Source: Smittia aterrima (taxonomy: Eukaryota; Arthropoda; Insecta; Diptera; Chironomidae). Taken from it: DNA of 64,000 nt. Under the pieces are notes generated by a model, which did not search any database, was not told where the DNA came from, and saw only the letters and a program-made list of their open reading frames with translations. Position numbers and translations under genes: made by a program. Positions 63,420 to 64,000 of this stretch are shown in pieces. The stretch lies in NCBI GenBank assembly GCA_033063855.1, contig CP093829.1, positions 16,771,537 through 16,835,536 of the forward strand. The letters run 5' to 3'. Numbering within the stretch: the first letter of the stretch is position 1; every line of letters starts with the position of its first letter.

Positions 63420-64000
63420 TGAAAGCTTTTGGAAACTTTCAAACTCATTATTTGAAAAAGAAAGTTTAAAGTAATTTAGTAGGAAGCTGTAAGTAAATTA
63501 GTTTATAAAAAAATATTAAGGAAAAACTTTAGCAAAGCAAATGTTTGTTAAGTTTTTAATAAGACAAAATTGAATTTGCGCAAACGAGCGAGAGAGAAAC
63601 TCGGTGTGCGAATATAGCAAGAATTATCGTCATCAGAGTTTTGAAAGATAATTAAAATTCAATTTCAAAAAACATTTTAGTTTACAAGACTGATTTATCT
63701 TAATTAAAAAAGTTGGTGGAGATTTCGAGGACTTTGAGGTCTCGAACGTTCTTTGATATATTTTTGACATTGAGCCCGTTGAAAAATATATCTCTGAATC
63801 AAATCAAAGGACAGGAAGTTGATGAGAGGAATCTTAGAATAAAATCAATTTGATGTTTAAGTAAATGAAAAAAGGAAAATCGATATCGATTAAAGTAAAG
63901 TGTTGAAGACTTTTTAGTGTTTTTACTCTTGTTTCCCTTTCAGCTTTTCAGAGAGATTCTCATCAAGTTAAGTTGTTTCGTTTGTGACCTTTTACGTGAA
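63420..64000. other. 3' flank of the tyramine receptor
   Basis: No gene seen. A candidate plus-strand poly(A) signal AATAAA lies at 63838-63843, about 420 nt after the receptor stop. Confidence 0.45.

Noticed and set aside
1..64000. tRNA, rRNA, CRISPR arrays, intact transposable elements or viral insertions
   Set aside because: I looked for cloverleaf B-box sequence, regularly spaced repeats, transposase or reverse-transcriptase-like ORFs and long terminal repeats, and saw none I could support by eye. A covariance-model or repeat-library search could still find diverged ones.

Overview
The window is nuclear DNA of an insect, most likely a dipteran and plausibly a nematoceran such as a midge. 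Almost all coding-exon introns are about 55-80 nt with GT..AG ends, intergenic DNA is A+T-rich, and the recognisable proteins (nemo kinase, omega-class GST, type 1 tyramine receptor, PUS7, TBC1D13) resemble their Drosophila counterparts. Exon models were built by hand from splice signals and reading-frame continuity. Wherever all coding exons are visible, the exon lengths sum to a multiple of three.

Left part (1-20 kb). The first 9.4 kb holds no convincing gene; it probably lies in or beyond a long intron of the minus-strand nemo gene, whose first two coding exons are at 9475-9745. A plus-strand GST omega gene (11300-12606, two possible 3' ends) faces a minus-strand BTB/POZ C2H2 zinc-finger gene (13784-15934). 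About 2 kb separates that gene's start from the divergent plus-strand PUS7 gene (17925-20024).

Middle part (20-39 kb). A TATA-driven 64-codon Cys-rich ORF, an unfamiliar 621-residue low-complexity protein with SUMO-type motifs, and a second unfamiliar protein lie in tandem. The last two share a C-terminal module and a related 3' flank, so they look like an old tandem duplication. Convergent to them is a minus-strand gene of about 11.7 kb (24571-36235) for a very large, acidic, proline/arginine-rich protein with a single C-terminal membrane segment. It has two alternative 5' ends (2340 or 1808 residues). About 1 kb from its start is the divergent TBC1D13 Rab-GAP gene (37262-38660).

Right part (39-64 kb). 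A gene-poor stretch of about 23 kb contains only one gene I can support, a 117-residue single-pass membrane protein with two PPxY motifs (54139-54552). The stretch is unusually rich in the palindrome AAAGCTTT. It ends at a complete type 1 tyramine receptor gene (61610-63419), preceded by a 5'UTR splice acceptor, so part of the empty stretch may be receptor 5' intron and regulatory DNA.

The genes form no pathway or operon; they are a normal animal gene neighbourhood. The least familiar items are the tail-anchored protein, the tandem SUMO-motif pair and the PPxY membrane protein.
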